Shown here piece after piece: positions 1 through 6,188 of a DNA stretch of 8,199 nt. Both the position numbers and the translations under genes were made by a program. Positions within the stretch are counted from its first letter, which is position 1. Every line of letters begins with the position of its first letter. The stretch comes from Faecousia sp. (GTDB lineage Bacteria > Bacillota > Clostridia > Oscillospirales > Oscillospiraceae). The notes below the pieces were generated by a model. That model saw nothing but the letters and a program-made list of their open reading frames with translations, had not been told where the DNA came from and searched no databases. The stretch covers positions 1-8,199 of the forward strand of contig JARHYV010000024.1 of NCBI GenBank assembly GCA_029258495.1. The letters are read 5' to 3'.

Positions 1-57
1 ATGAACGAACTTGAAATCATACAGTATCGTCAAATGAAGGGACTGGCTGTGTTCTTT
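1..57 (+). repeat. 57-bp exact direct repeat, left copy
   Basis: These bases are identical to 688-744, which is the ATG start and first 19 codons of the AraC-type regulator. Identity stops at base 58 (T here, G at 745). The copy begins at the first base of the window, so it may continue to the left. It lacks the rest of the regulator and runs straight into the 3' side of a leftward hydrolase fragment. This is the pattern of a tandem-duplication junction or of an assembly or amplification chimera. The identity is read directly from the sequence; the cause is not known. Confidence 0.95.
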
Positions 58-379
58 TTCTGTAACAGATGCGCCCGGAAAGGCTGTGCTCCGGCTCGGT
101 CATGGTGGTCATAAAGACATCATTTTCAAAGATATCAAAGGCTACGATATCTCTGCAAAACCCTTTGCTTGTATAGGAAAAGGACACCTCGGATGCGTCG
201 GTCATACATTCCATGGTGATGCCTGCCGCAGAACGGGCTCTGATTTCTTTTCCTTCGTCCATATCGCCGTAAAATTTCAGCATGGAGTCTGAAAATCTCT
301 GGGGGTAGTATATGCCGTTGTGATTTACCACCTTGGTACAATGGTGGAAAAGATTTGAAATAACGCTCTCCTGTTCCAT
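17..379 (-). CDS. SGNH/GDSL-type hydrolase, N-terminal fragment (truncated)
   Basis: This leftward reading frame of 120 codons starts at ATG 379-377, behind an AGGAGG Shine-Dalgarno sequence at 385-390 with a 5-base gap. The protein resembles the beta-rich N-terminal domain that precedes the catalytic SGNH/GDSL domain in many Clostridia acyl-hydrolases: an early YYPQRF segment, then a RSAAGI segment near residues 49-54 followed by a strand-rich stretch (recalled family pattern, not searched). There is no GDSL block and no catalytic Ser-Asp-His, so no activity is expected from what is present. Only about 107 residues are native. The last 13 residues and the stop codon come from the 57-bp repeat of regulator DNA at 1-57, so the reading frame is broken there. 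If intact in the genome, the gene would probably be a carbohydrate esterase divergent from, and co-regulated with, the AraC gene. The family call is moderate; the truncation is clear. Confidence 0.6.
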   Translation of the reverse strand: MEQESVISNLFHHCTKVVNHNGIYYPQRFSDSMLKFYGDMDEGKEIRARSAAGITMECMTDASEVSFSYTSKGFCRDIVAFDIFENDVFMTTMTEPEHSLSGRICYRKRTQPVPSFDDTV

Positions 380-384
380 TCCTG

Positions 385-390
385 CCTCCT
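385..390 (-). promoter_or_regulatory. Ribosome binding site of the truncated hydrolase
   Basis: The top strand reads CCTCCT, which is AGGAGG on the leftward strand, 5 bases before ATG 379. It is a full match to the anti-Shine-Dalgarno sequence and fixes this start codon. Confidence 0.85.
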
Positions 391-412
391 GAACTTTTGC
401 ATAGTCCTTTTA

Positions 413-441
413 AGTATATCATATTTTACATATATTTCCAA
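413..441 (-). promoter_or_regulatory. Leftward sigma-A promoter for the hydrolase gene
   Basis: Read on the minus strand, TTGGAA (top strand 436-441) is followed by a 17-base spacer and TATACT (413-418), with a TG one base upstream of the -10 hexamer (extended -10). Five of six bases match the -10 consensus and four of six match the -35. Transcription would begin near base 406, about 27 bases before the ATG, just ahead of the AGGAGG site. The core TTTAAGTATA (409-418) is repeated at 461-470, which could be a second weak promoter or part of a binding site. Confidence 0.7.
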
Positions 442-576
442 CAATTTTATATCATTTTTATTTAAGTATACGATTGGATGGATGTACATAGGGAGAAACG
501 GCACGGAAAAACGATCTTTGAGCCCGGATAAATGCGGAATTTCAAATGGACATTCTCAGCGATATATGATAAAATG

Positions 577-617
577 TGTGCAAATATATGATATTTTTGT
601 GCATTTTTCGGTGTGCA
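577..617 (+). promoter_or_regulatory. Candidate AraC-type operator: TGTGCA direct repeats
   Basis: TGTGCA occurs at 577-582, 598-603 and 612-617. The first two copies are exactly 21 bp apart, two helical turns, which is the spacing of the paired half-sites used by AraC-family activators such as AraC at araI1-I2. Between them lies a perfect palindrome, AAATAT-ATG-ATATTT (582-596), and a second direct repeat, ATATATGATA, at 562-571 and 584-593 (22 bp apart). The block lies 71 bases upstream of the regulator start and within the divergent spacer, so it could serve autoregulation and control of the hydrolase. Possible -10 hexamers for the regulator (TATGAT at 565-570 and 587-592) overlap it. Binding is inferred. 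Confidence 0.45.
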
Positions 618-687
618 GTCCATTGCAGGTGCAGTCAATGCGGAAAGCCTGCGGCTATGGGCTCAGCTGAGAAGAAATGAGGATGCC

Positions 688-744
688 ATGAACGAACTTG
701 AAATCATACAGTATCGTCAAATGAAGGGACTGGCTGTGTTCTTT
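688..744 (+). repeat. 57-bp exact direct repeat, right copy (5' end of regulator gene)
   Basis: This is the in-place copy of the repeat seen at 1-57. Here it opens an intact regulator gene with its own Shine-Dalgarno sequence, so this is the ancestral copy and the left one is derived. Confidence 0.95.
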
Positions 745-1611
745 GATACAGTCGAAACCCGGACACCCCATTTTCATCTGGATTGGGAGCTGCTCTGGCT
801 TTTGAAAAATCCCCTGTCGGTCACCTGCGGACAGAGCCGGTTTGTGATGGAGCCGGGGCAGATGGTGCTGTTTGGGCCGAATGAGCCCCATGAATTTCAC
901 AAGGTGGATCAGAGTGCCACCTTCCTGTGTCTTCAGGTATCGCCGGAGCTGTTCCCGAACCTTCCGTCTGTTTCCATCGATGGGAAGGCACCGCATCAAT
1001 ATCTGAATGAGCAGGAGCAGCAGGAAATCAAGAGGGGACTGCGCAGCATTGCAGAGGCGTACTTCCGCCGAAAGAGCAACTATGATCTGTACTGTACGGG
1101 GATCTGCTGTCTGATCTTTCATCAGCTGCTTTCGGCTCTGCCTACCCATATCCTTACACCGGAGGAGGCGGCCTGCATCGATAAGAGAAATCTCCGTTTG
1201 CAGCGGCTGATCCGTTTCGTGGACGAAAATTACATGCACAAGATCCGGCTTTCTGATTTTGCCGCTCAGGAGAATTGCTCCATGAGTTATCTGTCCCATT
1301 TTATCAAGGACACCATGAACCAGACCTTTCAGGAATATGTGGCATCAGTTCGTTTCAACTGTGCCTGCAAGCTGATCGCAGCCGGCGGAAAGCAGATGCT
1401 GGAGGTCTGCATGGAGTCCGGCTTTTCGGATTATCGGTATTTCTGCCGGGAGTTTCAGCGGCAGTACAATATGACGCCGGAAAAATACAGCCAGTTCAAA
1501 AAGAAGTCGCAGCTGGAGGCCAGTCAAGTTCGCCACAGTCTTCATTCCTCTGAACGGTTCTATACGGTGGAGGAGAGCCTGAGCCTTTTGAGTGAGAGCT
1601 TATTTGACTAA
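688..1611 (+). CDS. AraC-family transcriptional regulator (cupin sensor plus HTH)
   Basis: A 307-residue DNA-binding regulator. Residues about 20-110 form an AraC-type cupin ligand-binding domain with an HFHxxxE motif (H28, H30, E34) and the typical EPGQMVLFGPNEPHE strand. Residues about 175-280 form the double helix-turn-helix AraC domain: the first HTH is around RLSDFAAQENCSMSYLS, the second around MLEVCMESGFSDYRYF, and it ends with the family's NMTPEKY signature. A hydrophilic tail of about 30 residues follows. ATG 688 is chosen because GAGGA lies at 679-683 and the known domain begins soon after; a GTG at 613 would add 25 residues unlike the family. It lies divergent to the truncated hydrolase and upstream of the xyloside operon, so it probably senses a xylose-type sugar or oligosaccharide and activates these genes. 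The ligand is inferred. The family assignment is secure. Confidence 0.93.
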   Translation: MNELEIIQYRQMKGLAVFFDTVETRTPHFHLDWELLWLLKNPLSVTCGQSRFVMEPGQMVLFGPNEPHEFHKVDQSATFLCLQVSPELFPNLPSVSIDGKAPHQYLNEQEQQEIKRGLRSIAEAYFRRKSNYDLYCTGICCLIFHQLLSALPTHILTPEEAACIDKRNLRLQRLIRFVDENYMHKIRLSDFAAQENCSMSYLSHFIKDTMNQTFQEYVASVRFNCACKLIAAGGKQMLEVCMESGFSDYRYFCREFQRQYNMTPEKYSQFKKKSQLEASQVRHSLHSSERFYTVEESLSLLSESLFD

Positions 1612-1705
1612 TCAAATCGGGATGCTTACAGCACGAAGGGCTTAGAATACCCTGCAACGGATGGGGCTGCATGTTTGATATTCTCCCGATTTTATGGGAG
1701 ATATC
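1611..1705 (+). other. Structured spacer with two competing inverted repeats
   Basis: Directly after the regulator stop, AAATCGGGA (1614-1622) is perfectly complementary to TCCCGATTT (1684-1692). Inside lie TGCT-TAC-AGCA (1623-1633) and AGGG/CCCT (1637-1640 with 1650-1653). The 3' arm overlaps a local hairpin, GATAT-T-CTCCC with GGGAGATATC (1677-1705, 8-base loop), so the two folds exclude each other. No T-run follows, so it is not a standard terminator. It matches no riboswitch class I can recall. It could be a weak regulator-gene terminator, an attenuator-like element or chance. Confidence 0.35.
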
Positions 1706-1824
1706 CGGGATAAGAGATTTCACTAAAACCAATGTGCTGTTTGTGTGGAATTTCGACAAAAATTTGGAAATCGCAAATTAGTCTAATCAATAAGTAGATT
1801 CAGCAAAGAAAAATCCCTGTAAAA

Positions 1825-1833
1825 TGCTATACT
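1825..1833 (+). promoter_or_regulatory. Extended -10 promoter of the xyloside operon
   Basis: TG-C-TATACT is an extended -10 element with five of six hexamer bases matching TATAAT. No good -35 lies 16-18 bases upstream (the sequence there is A-rich), which fits a promoter needing an activator such as the upstream AraC protein. Transcription would begin near 1840 and give a leader of about 110 bases. Confidence 0.55.
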
Positions 1834-1852
1834 GGATGTGTAAGATCTTCAA

Positions 1853-1927
1853 GCGGCTGTATCAGTGAAATCAGCCGCAAAAGACCCTCCGCTCTGCTTT
1901 CGATCAGGACAGCAGCGCTCTGGGAGG
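1853..1927 (+). promoter_or_regulatory. Structured mRNA leader of the glycosidase gene
   Basis: Two inverted repeats lie in the predicted leader. The first is GCGGCTG (1853-1859) with CAGCCGC (1872-1878). The second pairs CCTCC (1886-1890) with GGAGG (1923-1927) and encloses CTGCT (1894-1898) with AGCAG (1911-1915). The GGAGG arm is the best Shine-Dalgarno-like string in the leader, yet it lies 22 bases before the start codon; a weaker GGGG at 1938-1941 is at normal distance. This could be translational control, but the function is inferred only. Confidence 0.35.
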
Positions 1928-1949
1928 ATGATATAACGGGGATAGAATT

Positions 1950-3944
1950 ATGAAAGAGCTGTTTCAAATCATAGATGATACCCTGCTGTTTCAGCAGGAA
2001 AATGAGATCTTGTCCGTGACGGCATGGGGGAAGGATTCGCTGAGGATCCGCTCAGCAGTCATGGGGCAGGATCTGAATGAATGCGACTGGGCATTGACAG
2101 AGCCGCACACGGCAAAAGCGGAGATCATCATTCGTGACGACGGAGCCACCATCACAAACGGCAAGATCCGCGGTGAGATCCTGCCCAGCGGCAAGCTGGT
2201 CTTCTATAATCAGCACGGCAAGCTGCTTTTGGAGGAATTCATGCGCAGCCGCAGGGATCTGTTCTCCAAGGACTGCTCTGCCCTTGAAATGGTAGGGCGT
2301 GAGATGATCCCTATTATGGGTACGGAGTCGTATCAGCTGACTGCCAGATTTGAGTCGGATCCCAACGAAAAGCTGTACGGCATGGGGCAGTATCAGCAGC
2401 CCTATCTGAACCTGAAGGGCTGCACACTGGAGCTGGCTCAGCGCAATTCTCAGGCATCGGTGCCATTCCTGCTTTCCAGTCTGGGCTACGGGTTCCTGTG
2501 GAACAATCCGGCAGTGGGGACGGCGACCTTCGGCAGGAATATCACCGAATGGCATGCCCGCTCCACCAAATGCATGGACTACTGGATCACCGCAGGAGAT
2601 ACCCCGGCGGAAATCGAAGAAAATTATGCAGCTGTGACGGGAAAGGTTCCCATGATGCCGGATTACGCAATGGGGTTCTGGCAGTGCAAGCTCCGCTACC
2701 AGACGCAAGAGGAGCTGCTGGAGGTGGCGCGGGAATATAAACGCAGAAACCTGCCCATCGATGTGATCGTCATCGACTATTTCCACTGGCCAAAGCAGGG
2801 GGACTGGCGGTTCGACCCCACATACTGGCCGGATCCCGATGGGATGATTGCAGAGCTTCAGGAGATGGGCATCGAATTGATGATCTCGGTTTGGCCCACC
2901 GTGGACAGGCAGAGCGAGAATTATAAGGAAATGCTGCGCAAGGGCTACCTCATCCATGTGGATCGCGGTGTCAAAGCATCCATGGATTTTTTGGGGAACA
3001 CCTGTTTCTACGATGCTACAAATCCGGCGTCCCGGGAATATGTCTGGGAAAAAATCAAGAAGAACTACTATGACAGGGGCATCAGACTCTTCTGGCTGGA
3101 TGTGGCGGAGCCGGGATATTCCAGTTATGATTTTGACAATTATCGGTATTATATCGGATCAAATCTTCAGGTGGGCAATATTTATCCGGTCATGTATGCA
3201 AAAAATTTCTACGATGGCATGCAGGCTGAGGGGCAGGAGAATATCATCAATCTGCTGCGGTGTGCATGGGCCGGCAGCCAGAAATACGGCGCACTGGTCT
3301 GGTCTGGGGATATCGCCTCTAATTTCGCCAGTATGAGAAATCAGCTGGCGGCAGGTCTGAATATGGGCATTGCAGGCATTCCATGGTGGACGACGGATAT
3401 CGGCGGATTTCACGGCGGCGTTTCTGAAAGCGATGAGTTCCGTGAACTGCTGGCTCGTTGGTTTGCGTGGGGAACCTTCTGCCCGGTCATGCGCCTGCAT
3501 GGCGACCGTGCGCCCACAATGCCTCAGTTCGGCACAACGGGCGGTGCCATCTGCCTGTCCGGCTCTCCCAACGAGGTCTGGTCTTTTGGGGATGAGGTCT
3601 ATGAGATCTGCAAGAAATTTATGGAAATGCGGGAGCGGCTGCGTCCCTATACAGCAGAGCTGATGCGGCAGGCCCATGAAAAGGGAACACCCGTTATGCG
3701 GACGCTGTTCTATGAGTTCCCGGAGGATCCCACCGCATGGGAGGTGGAGGATCAGTATCTTTACGGCTACCGATATCTGGTTGCACCCATCATGGAGCTG
3801 GGACAGCGGGAAAGAAATGTATATCTTCCGGCAGGGAGCCGTTGGAAGAACATGGACAACGGTCAGGTGCTTGCCGGCGGACAGTGGGTCTTGGTGGATG
3901 CGCCGCTTGATGTGATCCCGGTGTTTGAGCGCGTGGACTGCTGA
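1950..3944 (+). CDS. GH31 family alpha-glycosidase, probable alpha-xylosidase
   Basis: A 664-residue retaining glycoside hydrolase of family 31. An N-terminal beta-sandwich (about 1-230, with the YGMGQYQQPY segment) is followed by a TIM barrel (about 234-560) and C-terminal beta domains. The catalytic nucleophile is D384 in WLDVAEP and the acid/base is D454 in WSGDIAS; the 70-residue spacing resembles YicI-type enzymes (66 in YicI, from memory). GIPWWTTDIGGF and MRLHGDR are further family motifs. The WLDxAEP form and the linked xylulokinase point to alpha-xylosides, such as xyloglucan-derived isoprimeverose, rather than starch sugars. No signal peptide is visible, so it should act in the cytoplasm on imported oligosaccharides and release D-xylose. 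ATG 1950 agrees with the family N-terminus, although its Shine-Dalgarno sequence is weak. It is the first gene of the operon, 95 bases ahead of xylB. Family certain; substrate likely. Confidence 0.9.
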   Translation: MKELFQIIDDTLLFQQENEILSVTAWGKDSLRIRSAVMGQDLNECDWALTEPHTAKAEIIIRDDGATITNGKIRGEILPSGKLVFYNQHGKLLLEEFMRSRRDLFSKDCSALEMVGREMIPIMGTESYQLTARFESDPNEKLYGMGQYQQPYLNLKGCTLELAQRNSQASVPFLLSSLGYGFLWNNPAVGTATFGRNITEWHARSTKCMDYWITAGDTPAEIEENYAAVTGKVPMMPDYAMGFWQCKLRYQTQEELLEVAREYKRRNLPIDVIVIDYFHWPKQGDWRFDPTYWPDPDGMIAELQEMGIELMISVWPTVDRQSENYKEMLRKGYLIHVDRGVKASMDFLGNTCFYDATNPASREYVWEKIKKNYYDRGIRLFWLDVAEPGYSSYDFDNYRYYIGSNLQVGNIYPVMYAKNFYDGMQAEGQENIINLLRCAWAGSQKYGALVWSGDIASNFASMRNQLAAGLNMGIAGIPWWTTDIGGFHGGVSESDEFRELLARWFAWGTFCPVMRLHGDRAPTMPQFGTTGGAICLSGSPNEVWSFGDEVYEICKKFMEMRERLRPYTAELMRQAHEKGTPVMRTLFYEFPEDPTAWEVEDQYLYGYRYLVAPIMELGQRERNVYLPAGSRWKNMDNGQVLAGGQWVLVDAPLDVIPVFERVDC

Positions 3945-3956
3945 GGCGTCGCAGGC

Positions 3957-4020
3957 TCCATCGGATCGATGGACGAGATCAACATATAGATTGGGTCTGA
4001 TCCGGCTTTTGGGGTCAGAT
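3957..4020 (+). other. Two intercistronic hairpins between glycosidase and xylB
   Basis: TCCATCG-GAT-CGATGGA (3957-3973) is a perfect 7-bp stem with a 3-base loop, 12 bases after the glycosidase stop. The second stem pairs TCTGATCC (3996-4003) with GGGTCAGA (4012-4019), 8 bp including one G-T pair, and ends 6 bases before the xylB Shine-Dalgarno sequence. There is no T-run, so these are more likely RNA-processing or stability elements that set the glycosidase-to-kinase ratio than terminators. Confidence 0.45.
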
Positions 4021-4025
4021 AAAAT

Positions 4026-4031
4026 AAGGAG
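4026..4031 (+). promoter_or_regulatory. Ribosome binding site deciding the xylB start
   Basis: AAGGAG lies 8 bases before ATG 4040. The alternative in-frame GTG at 4031 overlaps this site and is rejected. Confidence 0.85.
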
Positions 4032-4039
4032 TGAATTCA

Positions 4040-5524
4040 ATGAATTTGTACATTGGAATCGATCTGGGAACATCGGCGGTCAAGCTGCTGCTGATGGATG
4101 ATCAGGGACAGATCAAGAATGTGGTGTCCAAGGAGTATCCGCTGGAGTTTCCCCATCCGGGCTGGAGTCAGCAAAATCCGGAGGATTGGCGCAGAGCCAT
4201 TATGGAAGGCATCCCCGAACTGCTGAAGGGGTTCGATGGTGCGGCTGTGGCAGGCATTGGCTGCGGCGGTCAGATGCACGGACTTGTGATCCTGGATGAA
4301 GAGGATCGGGTGATCCGTCCCGCCATTTTGTGGAACGACGGAAGAACTGCCAAGCAGGTGGAATATCTGAACAGCGAGATCGGCAAGGAGCGGCTGTCTG
4401 AATGGACGGCAAACATTGCCTTTGCCGGATTTACAGCCCCCAAGGTGCTGTGGGTCAGAGAGAATGAACCGGAAAATTTCAGCCGGATCGCAAAGATCAT
4501 GCTGCCGAAGGATTATGTAAACTATATTCTCACAGGAGTCCATGCCTGTGACTATTCCGATGCCTCCGGCATGCTCCTGCTGGATGTTCAGCACAAATGC
4601 TGGAGCAGGGAAATGCTGGATATCTGCGGCATCTGCCAAACCCAGATGCCCAAGCTCTTTGAGAGCTATGACTGCATCGGCACGGTTAAGCCCGAGATCG
4701 CCAAGCTGCTGGGTCTGGGCGAGGATGTGAAGGTTGCAGCAGGTGCCGGTGACAATGCGGCTGCGGCTGTGGGTACGGGTGTGGTAGGCGAAGGCGGATG
4801 CAATATTTCTCTGGGAACCTCCGGAACGGTGTTCATCTCCTCGAAGAATTTTGGCGTGGATCAGAACAATGCGCTGCATGCTTTTGCCCATGCCGACGGC
4901 GGCTATCACCTGATGGGCTGCATGCTCAGTGCAGCCAGCTGCAACAAGTGGCTGATGGACGAGATCTTCCGGACTTCTGATTATTCGGCGGAACAGCTGC
5001 CTATCACAGAGGATAGGCTTGGCGAAAACCATGTGTATTTCCTGCCCTATCTCATGGGCGAGCGCAGCCCCATCAATGATACCAATGCACGGGGGACATT
5101 CATCGGCATGACCATGGATACCACCAGAGCAGACCTGACCCAGGCGGTTCTGGAGGGTGTGGCCTTTGCCATCCGTGACAGTGTGGAGGTCGCAAGAGCC
5201 TTAGGAATCCGGATCGACTCTTCAAAGATCTGCGGCGGCGGTGCAAAGAGTCCGCTGTGGAAGAAGATGATCGCCAATATTCTGAATGCGGAACTGGAGT
5301 GTCTGGAATCGGAGCAGGGGCCCGGTATGGGCGGTGCGATGCTTGCTATGGTGGCAAGCGGAGCATATGCATCCGTGCAGGAGGTGTGTGATCGGTTCGT
5401 CCGGGTGGCATCTACGGTCAGACCGGAGCCGGAACTGGCAGCCAAGTATGAAAAACGCTATCAGCAGTTCAGGAAGATCTATCCGGCCTGTAAGGAATTG
5501 TTTTCAGAGCTTGTGAAGGAGTGA
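4040..5524 (+). CDS. xylB: Xylulokinase (FGGY carbohydrate kinase)
   Basis: A 494-residue cytoplasmic kinase that phosphorylates D-xylulose with ATP to D-xylulose 5-phosphate, which enters the pentose phosphate pathway. The length fits XylB (484 in E. coli). Visible motifs in order: phosphate-binding IGIDLGTS (D8), GWSQQNPEDW, the substrate-contacting GQMHG (Q78-G81), the ILWNDGR segment, LPKDYVNYILTG, DYSDASGMLLLD, AGAGDNAAAAVG with the expected catalytic base D238 (D233 in E. coli), the ISLGTSGTVF phosphate loop, and the CGGGAKSPLWK adenosine motif near 398. All key residues seem present. It sits between the GH31 gene and the DUF4867 gene; its stop codon is only 5 bases before the next start, and the downstream Shine-Dalgarno sequence is inside its last codons. 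A related kinase (for example for another pentulose) is possible, but the motif set favours xylulose. Confidence 0.92.
   Translation: MNLYIGIDLGTSAVKLLLMDDQGQIKNVVSKEYPLEFPHPGWSQQNPEDWRRAIMEGIPELLKGFDGAAVAGIGCGGQMHGLVILDEEDRVIRPAILWNDGRTAKQVEYLNSEIGKERLSEWTANIAFAGFTAPKVLWVRENEPENFSRIAKIMLPKDYVNYILTGVHACDYSDASGMLLLDVQHKCWSREMLDICGICQTQMPKLFESYDCIGTVKPEIAKLLGLGEDVKVAAGAGDNAAAAVGTGVVGEGGCNISLGTSGTVFISSKNFGVDQNNALHAFAHADGGYHLMGCMLSAASCNKWLMDEIFRTSDYSAEQLPITEDRLGENHVYFLPYLMGERSPINDTNARGTFIGMTMDTTRADLTQAVLEGVAFAIRDSVEVARALGIRIDSSKICGGGAKSPLWKKMIANILNAELECLESEQGPGMGGAMLAMVASGAYASVQEVCDRFVRVASTVRPEPELAAKYEKRYQQFRKIYPACKELFSELVKE
5516..5521 (+). promoter_or_regulatory. Ribosome binding site of the DUF4867 gene, inside the xylB 3' end
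   Basis: AAGGAG encodes the last two sense codons of xylB (Lys-Glu) and lies 8 bases before ATG 5530. This picks ATG 5530 over the in-frame GTG at 5521, which overlaps the site, and implies coupled translation of the two genes. Confidence 0.85.
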
Positions 5525-5529
5525 TAAAA

Positions 5530-6168
5530 ATGAAATTCTATTCTGTTTTTGACCCGGAATTTCGTCCGTATGGTCAGGTCGTCAGCGGTATGGAGGAAAC
5601 CATTGCGGAGATCCTGTCCGTACTGAAGGATGCCCCTCAGCCGGAAGGAGTCGATTATGTTGCAGAGTATGCCCCCTTACAGGAGCTGCCTGCCATGGTA
5701 GAGGTCAGCGAGCATCTGTACGGCGGCATGCCGGTTCAGATGGGGTGGTGCAATGGTCACAATACAAAGCTCAACTGTCTGGAGTACCACCGCGACAGCG
5801 AGTTCAATCTGGGCACAGAGGATTTTGTCCTGCTGCTTGCAAAGCAGGAGGAGATCGTCGATGGGGTTTTGGATACCGCTTTTGTCAAGGCCTTCAAGGT
5901 GCCGGCGGGAACGATGGTAGAAGTCTTTGCTACGACTCTGCACTACGCACCCTGTCACTGTGATGCAGACAAGGGGTTCCGTGTTTTGGTGGCACTGCCT
6001 CAGGGTACCAATACGGAAAAGCCGGTTATCACCCCGAAGACCCGTGAGGATGCCTTGATGACTGCCCGTAACAAATGGCTGCTGGCACATCCGGAATCCA
6101 ACGAGGCCAAGAACGGCGCAAAGATCGGCTTGTCCGGTGAAAATATCGATATTGCAAATTTCATCTGA
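5530..6168 (+). CDS. DUF4867 family protein, cupin-like, unknown function
   Basis: A 212-residue soluble protein that matches my memory of the DUF4867 family: FDPEFRPYGQV at the start, YGGMPVQMGWCNGHN, LEYHRDSE, VPAGTMVEVFATTLHYAPC, and a final ARNKWLLAHPE plus GLSGENI. The arrangement suggests one cupin barrel: a first metal motif with H77, E85 or H87 and E91, then a PAGT turn and H138 in the second motif. That is inferred from the pattern. No signal peptide or membrane segment is seen. It lies between xylulokinase and the FucI-like isomerase with gaps of 5 and 20 bases, so it is made with them and probably acts on the same sugar or sugar phosphate. Sugar isomerases, mutarotases and epimerases of the cupin fold are possible roles, as is a sensor; none is shown. 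Family call fairly firm, function unknown. Confidence 0.8.
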   Translation: MKFYSVFDPEFRPYGQVVSGMEETIAEILSVLKDAPQPEGVDYVAEYAPLQELPAMVEVSEHLYGGMPVQMGWCNGHNTKLNCLEYHRDSEFNLGTEDFVLLLAKQEEIVDGVLDTAFVKAFKVPAGTMVEVFATTLHYAPCHCDADKGFRVLVALPQGTNTEKPVITPKTREDALMTARNKWLLAHPESNEAKNGAKIGLSGENIDIANFI

Positions 6169-6174
6169 AAGATA

Positions 6175-6180
6175 AAGGAG
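6175..6180 (+). promoter_or_regulatory. Ribosome binding site of the FucI-like gene
   Basis: AAGGAG lies 8 bases before ATG 6189, the same spacing as for xylB and the DUF4867 gene, which supports this start. Confidence 0.85.
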
Positions 6181-6188
6181 ATATAAAA

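Larger units (their letters stand above)
1612..1949. other. Gene-free spacer between regulator and glycosidase
   Basis: This 338-base stretch has no credible coding frame. From left to right it holds the competing inverted repeats at 1611-1705, an AT-rich stretch with a small palindrome ATTAGTCTAAT at 1777-1787, an extended -10 promoter at 1825-1833 and a structured leader ending at the glycosidase start. No clear catabolite-repression (cre) box was found, and the TGTGCA repeats of the other spacer are not obviously repeated here. Confidence 0.7.

Noticed and set aside
482..670. 62-codon rightward frame in the divergent spacer
   Set aside because: It crosses the promoter and operator-like repeats, has no good ribosome site, and shows no recognisable protein features.
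613..687. GTG start adding 25 residues to the AraC regulator
   Set aside because: The added residues do not look like an AraC-family N-terminus, the region overlaps the TGTGCA repeats, and ATG 688 has a GAGGA site at suitable distance.
1928..1936. Mini-frame ATG-ATA-TAA just after GGGAGG in the glycosidase leader
   Set aside because: There is no gap between the Shine-Dalgarno sequence and the ATG, so initiation is unlikely; two codons are not evidence for a leader peptide.
1740..1949. Catabolite-repression (cre) site before the GH31 gene
   Set aside because: I looked for a TGNAANCGNNNNCA-type box and found no convincing match.
2052..2957. Long leftward frame opposite the GH31 gene (301 codons)
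   Set aside because: It is a shadow of a strongly coding gene with all catalytic motifs on the other strand; its product is His/Leu/Arg-rich and unlike any family.
4031..4039. GTG start for xylB
   Set aside because: The codon overlaps the Shine-Dalgarno sequence AAGGAG that serves ATG 4040.
4037..5032. Long leftward frame opposite xylB (331 codons)
   Set aside because: Antisense shadow of xylB; no ribosome site and no plausible domain.
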